A stretch of 64,000 nt of DNA from Pseudopyrenochaeta lycopersici (lineage: Eukaryota > Ascomycota > Dothideomycetes > Pleosporales > Pseudopyrenochaetaceae), in assembly GCA_003313425.1 (NCBI GenBank), contig NHZP01000025.1, positions 496,001 to 560,000 of the forward strand, read 5' to 3'. Both the position numbers and the translations under genes were made by a program. The stretch's first letter is position 1. Each line of letters opens with the position of its first letter. The notes beneath the pieces are model-generated. The model searched no databases. It had not been told where the DNA came from and saw only the letters and a list, made by a program, of their open reading frames with translations. Below, piece by piece: positions 21,730-33,795 of the stretch.

Positions 21730-24700
21730 ATGGAACAGACCGATCATCGGAGCTCATGGCCTACAAACCCAGAGCATCACCCTAACGGAAGCATAATAAA
21801 TGGTTACTATCACACTATCGATCCCCCCCACCACAACGACCAAGGCTTCCACCCACCGCCTCTACCCTCTGGCCAGCAGTATGGCCAGCCTGTTGGGTCC
21901 TACGCGCCGAGCCCGTGTATGGGCCAGTACGCAGGCTCTGCTCAGCAAGCGAGACGAAAGCAGGTTCGAGCCACGCAGGCTTGCAACCATTGCCGCTCGC
22001 GCAAGCAAAAATGTGACGAAGCCAGGCCGTGCCAGTTTTGCAGGGAGAACAACTTTGACTGCCAGTACAAGGATGTTCCACCACCAAAGTGCGTACTCAC
22101 TTCCAACCGTACAATCATTCGCTGACACTGGGTAGGCAAGACAGGAGCATGATGCAGCTTCAGGACAGCATGAACAGCTTGCATGGCGCTCTTAAAGATC
22201 TTGCAGGGGAATTCACGTCGTGGAGACAGAGCGTTGAGAGCCGGTTTCCTGTAGCCCGATGCCTCGAGATGACTTCGAACCACGCCTCGTCCGAGGCAGC
22301 ATTTGCAGCTCCGATGAAAGACCAAGGTTCATCGAGATGGCCCACGCCGATTCAGGGAGGAGACCAAGCCCGCCGAGTCAGTAGCATGAAGATGGAGTCG
22401 CCCGTTCTCCCCCAATCCAACATGTCGCCTGTGGCAGCACACGCGATGACGCTTATCAAAAAGGAATCCTGCTACGCTCCGCCTCAGCAGCCAGCAGCTC
22501 CGGCGGAGAGCGTGAGAACTGACCACAGCCGCGCAGTAGAAAGTGTTTCAAAAGAGAAAAAGGGACTCCAGAGTGACCATACGACTCCAGCTCACAAGCT
22601 GTTGGAGGAGTGGTCATCCATGCACTCCTTCACCCACGATATCGATTATTTGAACAGACTGGTTGAGAAAGGCCACGCAATATCCGATTATCCCATGCAG
22701 CTTGAGCAGGACCGCGGATTGATTCGCGTTTGGGGCGTCGGAGAGGGTCAGGGTCTGAACAATGGAGCGCAGAGACCCGGCAGTCCAGAGGGTAGTAACG
22801 ACTCAGACGCTGCTTCGCCTGCGCCAGGGAAAGATGATTTGTGGGGGCACCCTCCCATAGGCCACTCCGGCCCAAGCACAATGACCGGCGATGCGCCTCG
22901 AAGCCATACAGGCTATGAGGGTGGACTTGGTCCGGACGGCAGGCCTGACTTCCATTCTCGCACGCTTTGGCAACTACACGACTCTTTTGTCATGCACATA
23001 CACAACCTACATCCGTTTCTGAACCCCAGCAAACTCCGGAGGATGATTAACGAGTTCATTGAACAGTACAGCCCTGATGGGAAGTCTGCGAAAGCGCGGT
23101 CACCCGCGGTGACGGGCTTCCAACATCAGCTCCACCAGGGTGTTAAGAGGAAGCGATCTAGCAACGCCTTTGGTGAGCCCTACTCACCCAAAGGTGCGAT
23201 CGAACGCTCGATACGCAACGCTATTGTCCTGCTGGTCCTCGCTCTCGGAAAGGTATGCGCCCACGGGGGTAGATTGCCTGCACCTCAAAGCGACAAGGCT
23301 CCGTTCGTAAACGGTGTTCGGGGCTACCCTCAAGAGTCTCCACATCCCAATGGTAGCCCCAACAGTGAAAGCTCAGATGATAACCGACCAAGGAATATCG
23401 AAATTCTGCCAGGGATGGCATACTATGCTTACGCTACGGACATTCTTGGAAACCAGCAAGGAGGAAACACCGTAGCACATGCCCAGGCCATGATTCTAGC
23501 TTCCCTTTACCTGAGCCAGTTTGCCAGAGTCTTGGAGAGCTGGAGCTGGATCAACAATGCCTGCCGGATCACCATTGTTCTCATCAAAGCGTAAGTAAGC
23601 TCTTGGACTATTTTCTGGTGTTGATTTAACCGATGTTCCAGCGACTATCCCAAGCTTGTTCGTGACTACTATCTCGACAAGAAGGGCTCTTTGACTGCCA
23701 GAGAGAGATACAGACTGAACCTCGTGATGCGCGTCTACTGGACATGCCTCCAACTAGAATCGTGAGTCGTCTTTCCCCCCCCCCCCCCCCCCCCTTTGCA
23801 TGATCATCTGCTGATTTCTTTCGTAGGGACATTTTAGCCGAGATGAGCACTCTTCCACCGAGTGACATATCTGCACATCAAAGCGACATCATGTACCCTG
23901 AAGGCGTGTATGAGTATGACAAGTTTGGCGAAGAGACAGCAGACAGACGAGTAGGTCGCCCAGCCGATATTGCAATGCTGATCTACTCGAGTCAAATATG
24001 GCTTCGTGTGATCCTCAACGAGGCACACAATGCTCTGTACGGAGCTAATGGTCGCTCGAGCTTCGACACAACCAACGTCAAAGAGGTTGCGGAACATGCA
24101 AGCAGCCATATCAACATTCTGGAAAGCTGGAGACGAGTACTACCTCCGGAGTTGGTCTGGAAGGATGAAGATCTGCCTTCAACCGATCTGAATATTGCCC
24201 GCGTCCGCGCGAAATATTACGGGGGATACTATATGATGCTGCGCCCTTACCTGCGCATCGCGAGCCATACTATCGAATTCCCACCCAATGCAGCGAGTGC
24301 ACCCTCTTCATCGCAGCATAGTTCACCAGCGTACTCAGGAGACACTGTTTCAACGCGAACCAGCAGGAATGTACAGATGGTGGATTTATCTGAGGACCAG
24401 CGCAAGATCATTAGGGTGGCATGCCAATGCATAGATAATGCAATTCGGAGTACCATTGCATTTGACCGTGTCGGCGCCAAACCTGACAGCGAGTACAAAG
24501 ATTACAAGAGTACCCGTACTCGCAGACTCGTACTAACCAACATCTTTGGCACACTTCACGCGCAAGTCAAACTCACAATTACAATACTCTATGCCTGCTG
24601 ACATTATCTAGACAATTTGGAAACATGCTTGTCCTCGTATCGGTCTACAATTCGAAGCTTTACCCCCTCCTGCCGAGCGACACGCCGCTCACCAAGAAAA

Positions 24701-24825
24701 ATCTTAGCGCCCTTTTAGCACGCACCATTGATGTGCTAGAAGAGGTTGCGCCGAACTCCCCAATCCTCAAGATGGATCTCGAGATCCTGAAGAATGTCGG
24801 TAATCAGTACGGCCTCATGGCCTGA
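21730..24825 (+). CDS. Zn2Cys6 fungal transcription factor
   Basis: Model join(21730..22088,22136..23590,23642..23761,23827..24561,24612..24825), 960 aa. All four introns (47, 51, 65, 50 nt) restore phase. The Gal4-type binuclear zinc cluster ACNHCRSRKQKCDEARPCQFC (spacing C-x2-C-x6-C-x5-C-x2-C-x6-C) is at about residues 87-115, followed by a linker and a dimerisation-like helix across the first splice (DRSMMQLQDSMNSLHGALKD). A fungal-specific middle homology region spans about residues 420-900 (WQLHDSFVMHIHNLHPFLNP, then YYAYATDILGNQQGG and MRVYWTCLQLES). It should be a nuclear DNA-binding regulator with an unknown target. Intron 3 contains a run of 20 C (23775-23794). Intron 4 uses a GCAAGT donor instead of GT. 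No biosynthetic cluster surrounds it. Confidence 0.9.
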
Positions 24826-26087
24826 TCTACAGCCGGACAACGCCTCACCCCATATTGAGTTTGCACGCCCTGCTCCGCGATCTGCGCCGCCTCCAACGTA
24901 CCATGTGTATATCTCCCATATGTACCCGCATTCCTTGCATTTCCTTCGCGCATATCATTATCGTTTGTATTCTCTATTTCTCTGGGCATCGCGCATGCGC
25001 ATCATCGGGAGGCTAGCGCTGAAACCAATTTCTATATGTGTAAATGTACACAAGCAAGCCTAGGCGGTTTCTTCTGAAATTCTTTCCCTCATCGGTGAGG
25101 ACATCACTATACCTCGGAGTAGCTAGAATTGCGACTCGGAGAAATCCTTGACTTACTCATCCAAGATCAGAACTGATTGGGCTGGGGAGGGAGATGTTAG
25201 TTTTGATTATGTCAAGATGGGCGATGAAGGCAGTGGTCATGTGACTAATGTTTCATGACTAATAAGCATAACTATTCAGTCTTCAGACCCCGCTTTACAA
25301 TAGAATAACTCTTACACCCCCCAAATTTTGACAGATTAAAAGCTCTACTGTGCCCTCGTGATACGATCAGTAAATTAAGAGGTGCGTATGCACCACGTGT
25401 TCTACGTGTCGGGGCAGGAGATGACTATATTCAATCTGTCAGTCAAATTAATTGAAAAATGGGGACATGAAGCGAATGTGGCAGCCAATGACTAACGTCC
25501 CTCCCTATGTAGCGGAAAACTGTTAGAGAATGGGAAGAAGAAGTGATGATCATTCAACTATGATGGACTAGGGGCCTTTAATCCAAGGTATTGACTCATT
25601 ATAGTGATGTAGCCTAGTAGGCAGAGAGGTGTGTGTCCCAAACCAACAAAAACCCTGCGTGGCGGAAACTCCAGGGATGGGTGGCCTTCGATCAAGTTTA
25701 TGGCCAGGCTCGCGTCGAATGCTCGGGCTGAGCATCTCGTGCAGTTTTGGCGTAGGCTGCATTTGATTCAATACCGCATGCAGGGCTACGATCTCGAAGC
25801 CTATCGATCCGGGAATCTGCACGTTGGATAATAATTCGTGCCTTCCTAACAATTATGAAGAGCCACTGCCTGCCACTGTGCAGCCAGACCCAGCGGAGTC
25901 GGAAGATTGCCATTGAGAACGAGGGTCTGAGTGCCGTTGACATCTGCGACTGCAACCAGAGTCTGCTTCTACGGCCCCAGACATTGGCGATGCTCGTCGC
26001 ATGCAGACTGTGTCAGCCTCGTGTCGTCCCGGTTGCTACGCCACGTCCACCACGCGCTGACCGCTTGATCCTGCGCCTACGCCATGC
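24826..26087. other. Intergenic, no supported gene
   Basis: Contains the 3' region of the Zn2Cys6 gene and AT-rich sequence at 25070-25560. Short frames at 25568-26124 on both strands show no domains. Confidence 0.3.
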
Positions 26088-26834
26088 ATGCTGCGCACCG
26101 AATGCGTCCCACTTTTTCCAATAGAACCCACTTCATTTGCAGGGTCTCCACTACAACCCTCGGAGCTAAAAGCTATTAAGTTGTGCCAAGGTGAAGGAAA
26201 GGAGCTCGTCAGGGATATAGCCCAGCATAAGCGACAAAAGCTGTTCGGAGGAAGACAGAAACCCAATACCGAAGAGCAAGAGCCAAGCGAGTTCGATGGA
26301 ATCGGAACGCAATTCCAAATCTGCACCTTACTCCTCGTTGGCCACCTGGATCACCCCACCATCGAGCGTTTCAGGGAGATCGACAACTTTGCTGAGGGCG
26401 ACGATGACATCAACGACCTGCTGATTGTTCAGGAGTCAGACATCTTGCGGAAGTTCCTGGGCCCGAAGGCTCTGCTCAAGTAATTCAACACTCATCACCC
26501 GAGGGTCGACCAGATGGAGTTGGTGAGGGACGACATTTACAGCGAATACCAACTCATAGCCGCATCCGGAGCCGTTCACAATGTAGTAGTGCCCAGTGTC
26601 AAGCAATTCAAGCAGATCCATGGCATTGAGGACCTCGACAACCTAAAGGGTATCAAGGATAGCGATGACGAGAACGACGCTGCGCCAATAGGTCACAAGG
26701 CCTGCTCAGCCAACGTCAACGTAGTGGCGTCGGCGGAAGGTGCTAGCTCCATTATCGCTGTCGACACCATGGGCCCCGCAAAAATGGCAACTAAGCCGAA
26801 AACGGAGGTGGACCCTTGGGCGAGTGATGAATAA
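26088..26834 (+). pseudogene. Hypothetical reading frame interrupted by one stop codon
   Basis: Two pieces lie in the same frame: 26088-26483 (GVPLFPIEPTSF-like start, then IGTQFQICTLLLVGHLDHP, ESDILRKFLGPKALLK) and 26514-26834 (MELVRDDIYSEYQLIAASG, ending EVDPWASDE). They are separated only by a TAA at 26481-26483 and about 10 sense codons. No donor or acceptor explains the stop. It could be one decayed gene, two small genes, or an assembly error. The protein is acidic with no domain I know. Confidence 0.35.
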
Positions 26835-28110
26835 GTACATACCGATATTTCGAGGGTGAGGCTGGAGCGAATAGACTCCGCCTGCTGGTGGCCAGCGCAA
26901 GATAAGACGGGCTGGCGGTGGCTAACCGATACTTGAAATTTGAAACTGTAAAGATCTTAACGGATCTTGGTTGATTTTTGGGGATGAGTAAGGTCTGATA
27001 GGTAACGGAGGTCGGGATACTCTATAGTACAAGGTAATGCTCGGCTATGGTAACTAAACTCTGAGACACAATTGTAGGATTGTATTGCATGTGATTCAAT
27101 GGCGACGACAGGCTGGAAAGCGGACTTGAGTAGTGTAAGCCAGTATTGGTCACATGATTCGAGAATTAGTAATCTCTCATGAACATATAGCTGCAGGCCA
27201 CCCTCCATCTTAAACAGACAATCAATATGATGTGCACTTCTATACACAATTTCTTTGTGCACCCACTAAGGCTTACAGTATCGGGGCTGATAGTACTTAT
27301 CTGGAGGGCGTGGATATAGCAAATGATGAGGATACGTCACGATGCCATATTGTCTTACCTTCCGCTTTCCGCCCTCACAACTACAGGCCTCAAACCACCC
27401 GCAGTCATACAGATTACCATCCTTGACTTTCCCTTTCTTATCAATAGAAAAGAAATTCGATTTCGAAGCCTGTCGAGGCTGCGTTGATAGGCACTAGCAT
27501 TCAAATGTCTCCACACCCTCGATGACGAAGCTGACTACTAAATGACCTATGCAGGCATACATGCACCTTCAGCTGTGTCATGAGGCTTGAAGACGAGGTT
27601 AAAGATTCACTTGAGAACCCCCAAACGAGCTCGTTGCGGGTTGGCGTCCATATGCGTCACGAATCAAATAAAAACAACGTACACAATTCAACTGCATTGC
27701 AGTAGAGAGCTTCGATGGTTCTAAGCCATGCAGGCGGAGCTGAATGCGGGATAACACCCATGACGGAAAAGAATGTGCATGCGTCAAGGGGTTTGCTGAG
27801 TGGCTTCACAGAATCACACCCTTGGACCATGCTCTCGGGCTAGGCAACGGCTGGACCCAGGCTCTTCGATGCATGCAGGTCGCCAAACCTTCACCTTCCC
27901 CGACGAATCGCGCTGATGCATCCTCAATCCGCGCATTCATCCAAGATTTGCAGTCTCCACCAGGCGAATTCACAGGGTCTTAGACAGAGTATTGTTGTTT
28001 TCAGCAATGATCAACAACAGATAGAAGCACATGGATTTGTTTGCAATGTCCATTCGAAAACATCTGTAAGAGTTTACTCGATAGTCCTACCGACCAACCC
28101 ACCTTATGAT
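26835..28110. other. Intergenic, no supported gene
   Basis: Scattered short frames on both strands, AT-rich in 26930-27250. No recognisable protein, RNA gene or repeat. Confidence 0.3.
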
Positions 28111-28615
28111 TCAGGAATTTGCGTATGGTTTAGTCTTATCCCAATCTTTATCTCCCATGCCAAAGAACATCAGCACATTACAAGTTGTTTGTACGACCCA
28201 TTTTACCCACGGTCCTGCGTTCCGGTATGCGTCTTTGGATCTCACATAGGAATCGAAAGCCATTGCTTCTTCCTTGGAAAGCCAACCAAAACAATACTCC
28301 TCAGACTCGTTCAACTTAACCACTAACACGATTCTTCCATCGTCCTTCTTCCCCAGAACACGCATTTTCCCCTAAGGAATGTCAAAAAGGAGGACAAAAT
28401 CGTCGGTTCCATCATACCTCTCGCTCAAAGACTGAACAAACATGAGCCAGACTGAATTTTGTGTCTTCTTCTGGCACTTTGTACCACTCCTTCAAAAATT
28501 CTGCCCAATTCATGTTTGTATTTTGGATGGCTTCGGTGTCCCAAAGGTAATCATCGTTGCGCACCAAAATAACAGAACGTTCCCACTTCTCCCATTCAGA
28601 CAGATACTTACTCAT
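28111..28615 (-). CDS. Small hypothetical protein, two exons
   Basis: Model complement(join(28111..28371,28418..28615)), 152 aa. A 46-nt intron (GTATGA donor, CCTTAG acceptor) joins SVFERE to GKMRVLGKKDDGRIV in phase 0. The ATG at 28615 is the first in frame. The sequence is compact and mixed (WERSVILVRNDDYLWDTEAI, then RIVLVVKLNESEEYCFGWL) with aromatic-rich segments, suggesting a small globular intracellular protein. No known family. Confidence 0.55.
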
Positions 28616-30142
28616 GATGTCTCCGGGTAACAATGATGAACGAGATGGAAGTTTCGTTAAGTTGGGCTTTTTTTACTGGGAATAGTATTTAGGATGGGAT
28701 TGGGATGAGGGGATTATATAGGCCATGGCTGCATGTATGCCAAGCCGAAGAACTGTCTCCAGTGCTGGGTCGCCAAGAAGCATCAAACCACCTGCATTTG
28801 CAAGCAGACCAAAGCACTCACTGACCCCTGTTGAATGCGGTCTCCTCCCTCTACAATACACCGCTATATTTCAGGAATCCACTCATCTTCTCCTTTCCTA
28901 GCCGCCTCGAGTGCTTCGAGTGGGCTCGGCAAGCCTACCTATTCGCTCGCCAACCCCTGCTCGACAATACTCCGTCGGGGGGGTTTCAGGACGTACCAAT
29001 TTCTACGCCAACTATCATTGCGCCATTACGCGCACAGTGCCTCGATATCTCAACCGCGTGACCCTCAGACCTCACGTTCGTACACTCGCGAACTCAAGCG
29101 ATGGCGTAGTGCCATCGCCGACGCTTACCATGGACATTAATCTTGTTAACCCTGTTTCACCCACGAACCTATCATATCAAACTGCGACCAAACTGCGGAA
29201 TAATCTCGTACACTTGGTTCATCTTCTGCCAACGCTGCGCCTTCAGGATCCGAGAATATTCGGATCCTGGCCCAGCTTCAGCGGCGATCAAACGAGAAGC
29301 TTCTGACTCATCAATTCAGGAGGGTCTAGCGAAGAAGCAGTCTAACCTGACGATCGAATTAAGATGCCAAGGAACGAATGGGAATCGTGAACCGCTTGAC
29401 GGGACGAAGTAGAATTTCCTGTTGAATTCGATACCAAATGCCATCCTCACTTGCTCTGCGATCATTGGCTTCATGTGTGAGCGTCGAGTCGATACTCTTA
29501 CTACCAACAAGGGTTAAACATCATGGACTACCACTGCTCTTATGTTTTCCATCCATGCGTGAGTTGAGATGTGATTACCGTAGCGGTCAGTCGAGAAAAG
29601 TAATGATCGACAGGCAAACAGTTCGTCCCATGTCCGCGTCAAAGACGCAGAGCATTCAAAAGGCAAAATAAAGAGACGGCAGGCTGACAAGGATAGCTAG
29701 GCATCAAGGGACCAAGCGGTTTCCATAGGAATACCCTGGCGACGTAACATCCTGGGCTGCAGCAACTGTGTGTACTAGAACCGAGTCAACAGCATAGTTT
29801 CGGCCCGTGTCGAGACCTGATCGACTGATGGACGAGAATAGAATAAATACGTGAAAATTGGAGAAGTACGTTTCTTGAGGGCTTACATTCGCCGTGAAGT
29901 GGCGTCGGGAGGCTGCATAATTTTTGAATAGCCCTGCTTCAGCCTACAGGGACTGTGCTTGTTATGCTCCTACATGTTTTTCATCAACTTTATGCAGAGC
30001 ATAAGCCCATACTCACCCCAATCTACCTCCTGCAGCGCAAGTGCAAGCCGTCTTCCCCAGCTCACACCTGCAGGACTACAAATACTTCACCGTCAACGAA
30101 ATGCTAACGTGATCTAAGATTGCCTTCCTAGATTTGGCTTCG
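28616..30142. other. Uncertain region, possible undetected spliced or broken gene
   Basis: At 28831-29412 (+) three overlapping frames look protein-like in turn (ARQYSVGGVSGRTNFYANYH; TNLSYQTATKLRNNLVHL; AKKQSNLTIELRCQGTNG), as if a gene had frameshifts or introns. I could not assemble a consistent model. An imperfect dyad CAGGATCCGA...TCGGATCCTG lies at 29246-29271. Confidence 0.25.
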
Positions 30143-30706
30143 ATGGACGACAGACTACGCAGGGTACTCAAAAACGCAACCAGAACGGCAAACGACAGTT
30201 GCTCAGGCAGTAGCACCATTTCAGATGAGACAATCAACTCGAATGACACCTACGGCCGGGCTTCGGTCGAGGTCGACAGCTCAAGCCGGGGCGGAGCTGA
30301 CAGCCCAACGCCGGCCGAAATCGACGATCAACGTCCATCCGAGACTCTCAGCGAGCTTGGCTATCAGCACAGGGACAGACATCTCGGCCATAACGGCTCG
30401 ACAAACCAAGCCCCAACGGAAATTGAGAGCGGACCTCCATCCGATCACAATAACGAACCTCAACCGCCGAGCATAATGGTGCTACAGCTGTCACAACATG
30501 TAAATTCAACACATGAAACTTCGACTGAAATCGATAGCAAAGGTCTAGAGGCTGAATTGCAAAGGCTCTCAAATCCTAATCTACCTTCGACGATAAACGA
30601 TAAAATTCGAGAATGGCTCCAGGAAGTCCCAGTAACAGTCACAACGCCGCGGCTTCCAGATAGTCAACCAAACAGAGGAGGAGGGGCGGGGGAAGAGAAT
30701 AGATAG
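30143..30706 (+). CDS. Disordered hypothetical protein
   Basis: 187 aa from ATG at 30143. Almost the whole protein is Ser/Thr/Asp/Glu/Pro-rich with few hydrophobic residues (SSTISDETINSNDTYGRASV; PAEIDDQRPSETLSELG). One helix-prone stretch lies near the end (LEAELQRLSNPNLPSTINDK). It contains repeated [TAP]EI[DE] tetrads (PAEIDD, PTEIES, STEIDS). No domain. Confidence 0.4.
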   Translation: MDDRLRRVLKNATRTANDSCSGSSTISDETINSNDTYGRASVEVDSSSRGGADSPTPAEIDDQRPSETLSELGYQHRDRHLGHNGSTNQAPTEIESGPPSDHNNEPQPPSIMVLQLSQHVNSTHETSTEIDSKGLEAELQRLSNPNLPSTINDKIREWLQEVPVTVTTPRLPDSQPNRGGGAGEENR

Positions 30707-31632
30707 GCGGGTTTCTTGATGTATCTACGGGCAATACGAGCTGTTGAAGTGGTCATGAACCAATAAGCCGCCACGATATAATTTTTGTTTCGTTTATAAG
30801 CCCGTCATTAGGCTGTGGCAATCCTCGACTGCTTTGCTGTTTGAGTACCAACTTCTGGCTAGAATGACCTGGCATTGAGCAAAATCACCCAGCGCGATGA
30901 TTGCAGGATGCTACGTTTTCGAAACGAATGCCACTCTTAGTTAAAGTAATGTTGATCTATTCAGCGTTCCTCCTTCCAGGTCGGAGTTCTTTTTTGCTCT
31001 TTTAATGCACCTGCTTACCCATTTTTCTCATGGTGGTATTCTGGGATTGGGGTCGCAGATGAGCATGAGCATGTATAAAAACATCCATGGGTGCTGAGGC
31101 ACTCGATTCTCGAACATCGCAGACTACATCTATCCATTATCATAATGTTCTGGCTACGCCCCCAATTACACGCATGGCTGTCTGTGCCTTGAACAGTTGC
31201 GTAGGACGCTCAGCCACTGATGCAGATTTCAAGGACAACTGAACGGTTCGCAATGTTAGGTGCTAAGCGTGCATCCTCGATGAAACACAAACATCGAACT
31301 TGAATGATGGTCCCTTCAAGCGCTATAAGCGTGGCCGGATTCATACCTGCACGCAGCGATGATCGCCTACAATTGACTTTGAACTTGTTTGGAACGCCCG
31401 CACCGCTTGCATCGCCCCTGCACTCCGCTATATTTACTTCACCAGCGCGAACAACGCTTTAGATGGACCCGGCTTTATGGGCACAAAGTCCCCTTTTCGG
31501 ACCACATAGACCCCCATCATGCCCAAGGAAGCCGCGACAGCCTAGTCACTTCGTGAATCCTACAGGGAAAACCTGCCTTGCGTGTCGCGAAGAACAAAGC
31601 AATATCAGAAAGCAAAGAACGGGGAATGGTGT
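30707..31632. other. Intergenic, no supported gene
   Basis: AT-rich, with no domain-bearing frame. It runs up to the family A element at 31633. Confidence 0.3.
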
Positions 31633-31854
31633 TGTCAGATTACACAAGTGCTGTAAGGCCTGTTAGATATAAAAGATAAACTCAGAAGTACTGCACAGGG
31701 AAGAGCGATTAATAGTAGGACCGATACTACGATCTTCGGAACCTCCGGAAGCACAGCAGCCACAGAAAGGAGGGGAAAGAACACACAATCGATTCATCAC
31801 GTTCACCATTAAAAATTCATCAAAGATCAAGCCAAATAGTCCTTGAATCTGACA
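31633..31854. mobile_element. Solo-LTR-like element, family A, copy 1
   Basis: 222 bp, beginning TGTCAGATT and ending AATCTGACA. It shares long stretches with copies at 46731-46915 (same orientation) and at 39115-39331 and 51541-51716 (opposite orientation), for example TCATCAAAGATCAAGCCAAA near its end. No target duplication is visible at this copy. Confidence 0.65.
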
Positions 31855-32556
31855 CTGAATCATGTGAGTCGCAGATGTGTTTGACGTGCGACGGGCTTTT
31901 CGAACTTTAACACCAGAGGGGAATACTGTAAACTAAACGCATCTCCCGTAGCTTCATCGGTAATAGTAACACGAGCGTCAGCTAAGGTCCATAAGTACGG
32001 CTAGAATGATGTCGCTAGAGTGAAAGAATATCTGAGATCGCCTGAGGTACTTGGAAAATCAGCATTGATAACCTCATCAGACAAGTGCAACCATCCAACG
32101 TGGATAGTCGGTTATACTTCCAGGTTCTGGTTCTTGTAAGCAATAAATTGTTTATCCCAAGCTAGTTCTATCGCGCTGAAAAAAACGCATCATCTGCTGA
32201 CATTGTCCTCGCTATCCACTCTGGACAGAATCCTCCACGCCATGCCCACGTCCCAGGTCGCCGAGATATTCTCAATCCTTGATATATTGATTGGTTGAGA
32301 AACCTCTGTTCCCTGAAGTGTTATCATATGCGTGAGTAAGCTGTTACCCACGAACGTCGTTTGACAACGACCACTTGCGCTATCGGTAGACTGCTTTTTG
32401 AGGAGACTTTCAGCAAGTCCGCATCATGTGACCCACCGTGATTAGGCAGCTGACAGACTCTCCTCATGTGATATACATATACAGCATCCAAAATATCGCA
32501 TCGGCCACCACTCCTGTTCGACCTCCCCTATCGAAGCAGTACTGACCTGCGCTGCA
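31855..32556. other. Intergenic, promoter side of the thioester reductase gene
   Basis: No frame with recognisable content. In particular there is no adenylation or carrier domain directly upstream of the reductase. Confidence 0.4.
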
Positions 32557-33795
32557 ATGTCTTCGAAGACTTTTTCTGAGCATTCTAACCTTAGACCTCT
32601 TGCAGGTCGTCATGCAAAGGCCACCGACACTGTGGGAATGCAGGATGTGTTTAATCGCTATGCCAGGTATCTGCCACAAACCAGCGTGGAAGTTCCATCC
32701 ACCTGCGGGCGCAAGGCAATTGCCATCATTGGATCGACTGGATTTCTGGGACCTTACATCGTAGCATCTCTACTTCGAGTGCACACCGAATCCGAGATCT
32801 TTTGTCTAAATCGAAGTGCCGACGGTAAGCAGCGGACAATATCAGCACTACATGACATCATGGACGACATGTCCGCAGCACTTCCGCGGCTGCAATTCCT
32901 CGTCACCGACATTACACAGCCAAGCTCTGGGCTTGACGCCGTACAGATCGCCCTGATCGTGTCCGAAGTGGATGAGCTGGTCTTCAATGCTTGGGACCCG
33001 AATTGGAGCAAGCCTCTCGAGTATTTCGAACCTTTCCTAAAGGCCGTACGTAGTACCGTAGACTTGTGTGCATCGGCCCCTAGACGGCCCCGCATAACCT
33101 TTGTCTCTTCGATCTGTGCTGTAGGCAACTTGCCGCTTGCACATGCTACGCAACCGAGAGTGCCTGAGGAAGTCATTTGGAACAATCGCTGCGCAATGCC
33201 CCACGGTTACGGAGAGTCGAAGTGCGTCGCTGAGCAGTTGCTCGCGAAAGCACACGAAGTATCCGGCCTTCGTATCAACATCGTGCGCGCGGGCCAGATC
33301 GGCGGACCCTCGAGATCCCGGGTTAGGACGTGGCCGCGGCAAGGCTGGGTTTATTCCATTCTCAAGACGTCTAAGAAGCTCCAATGCTTTCCGACGCACG
33401 TTCAACCCTTGGATTGGATTCCTGTGGACTCTTTTGCCGATGGGATAGCCAACAGCACAAAGACGTCGCCGGAGCTCGAGCCTTTACAGGTCTTCAACAT
33501 GGTTCATCCTGAGCCCGCCTCTTGGCACGTATTTTATGATACGCTGAGTAGTAGATTCGGGCTTTCAATGCAAACGAGTAGTCTTTCAGATTGGCTAGAT
33601 AGGTTAGACACAGGGGAATTGAAGCTGCATGGCTTTCTGAGAGCGATGGGAAATGGGAGGGAATACAACATGTCATTCTCCAACGAGCGTGCCATGAGGG
33701 TATTGCCTCCAGTGGTTCCGATCAACGAAGATCTATTGGTGGAATGGCTGATGAGCTGGAAGCTTGGACCTGGAGACCTCAAGGCTAAGATGTAG
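32557..33795 (+). CDS. Free-standing thioester reductase-like NAD(P)-binding protein
   Basis: 412 aa, single exon, ATG at 32557. It has an extended-SDR/male-sterility (NAD_binding_4) fold: the glycine-rich dinucleotide motif IGSTGFLG (about residues 66-73), the acidic LVTDITQPSSGL segment, FNAWDPNWSKPLEYFEP, VSSICAVGN and the YGESK catalytic Tyr-x-x-x-Lys (about residues 213-217), then VRAGQIGG and PLDWIPVDSFAD. This is the domain that reductively releases thioester-bound products from NRPS, PKS-NRPS and adenylate-forming reductases. Here no adenylation, carrier or synthase domain precedes it. It may act in trans, reduce acyl-CoA-like substrates, or be the surviving C-terminus of a larger enzyme. 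The N-terminal 50 residues (DVFNRYARYLPQTS) resemble the linker found before such domains. Confidence 0.82.
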   Translation: MSSKTFSEHSNLRPLAGRHAKATDTVGMQDVFNRYARYLPQTSVEVPSTCGRKAIAIIGSTGFLGPYIVASLLRVHTESEIFCLNRSADGKQRTISALHDIMDDMSAALPRLQFLVTDITQPSSGLDAVQIALIVSEVDELVFNAWDPNWSKPLEYFEPFLKAVRSTVDLCASAPRRPRITFVSSICAVGNLPLAHATQPRVPEEVIWNNRCAMPHGYGESKCVAEQLLAKAHEVSGLRINIVRAGQIGGPSRSRVRTWPRQGWVYSILKTSKKLQCFPTHVQPLDWIPVDSFADGIANSTKTSPELEPLQVFNMVHPEPASWHVFYDTLSSRFGLSMQTSSLSDWLDRLDTGELKLHGFLRAMGNGREYNMSFSNERAMRVLPPVVPINEDLLVEWLMSWKLGPGDLKAKM

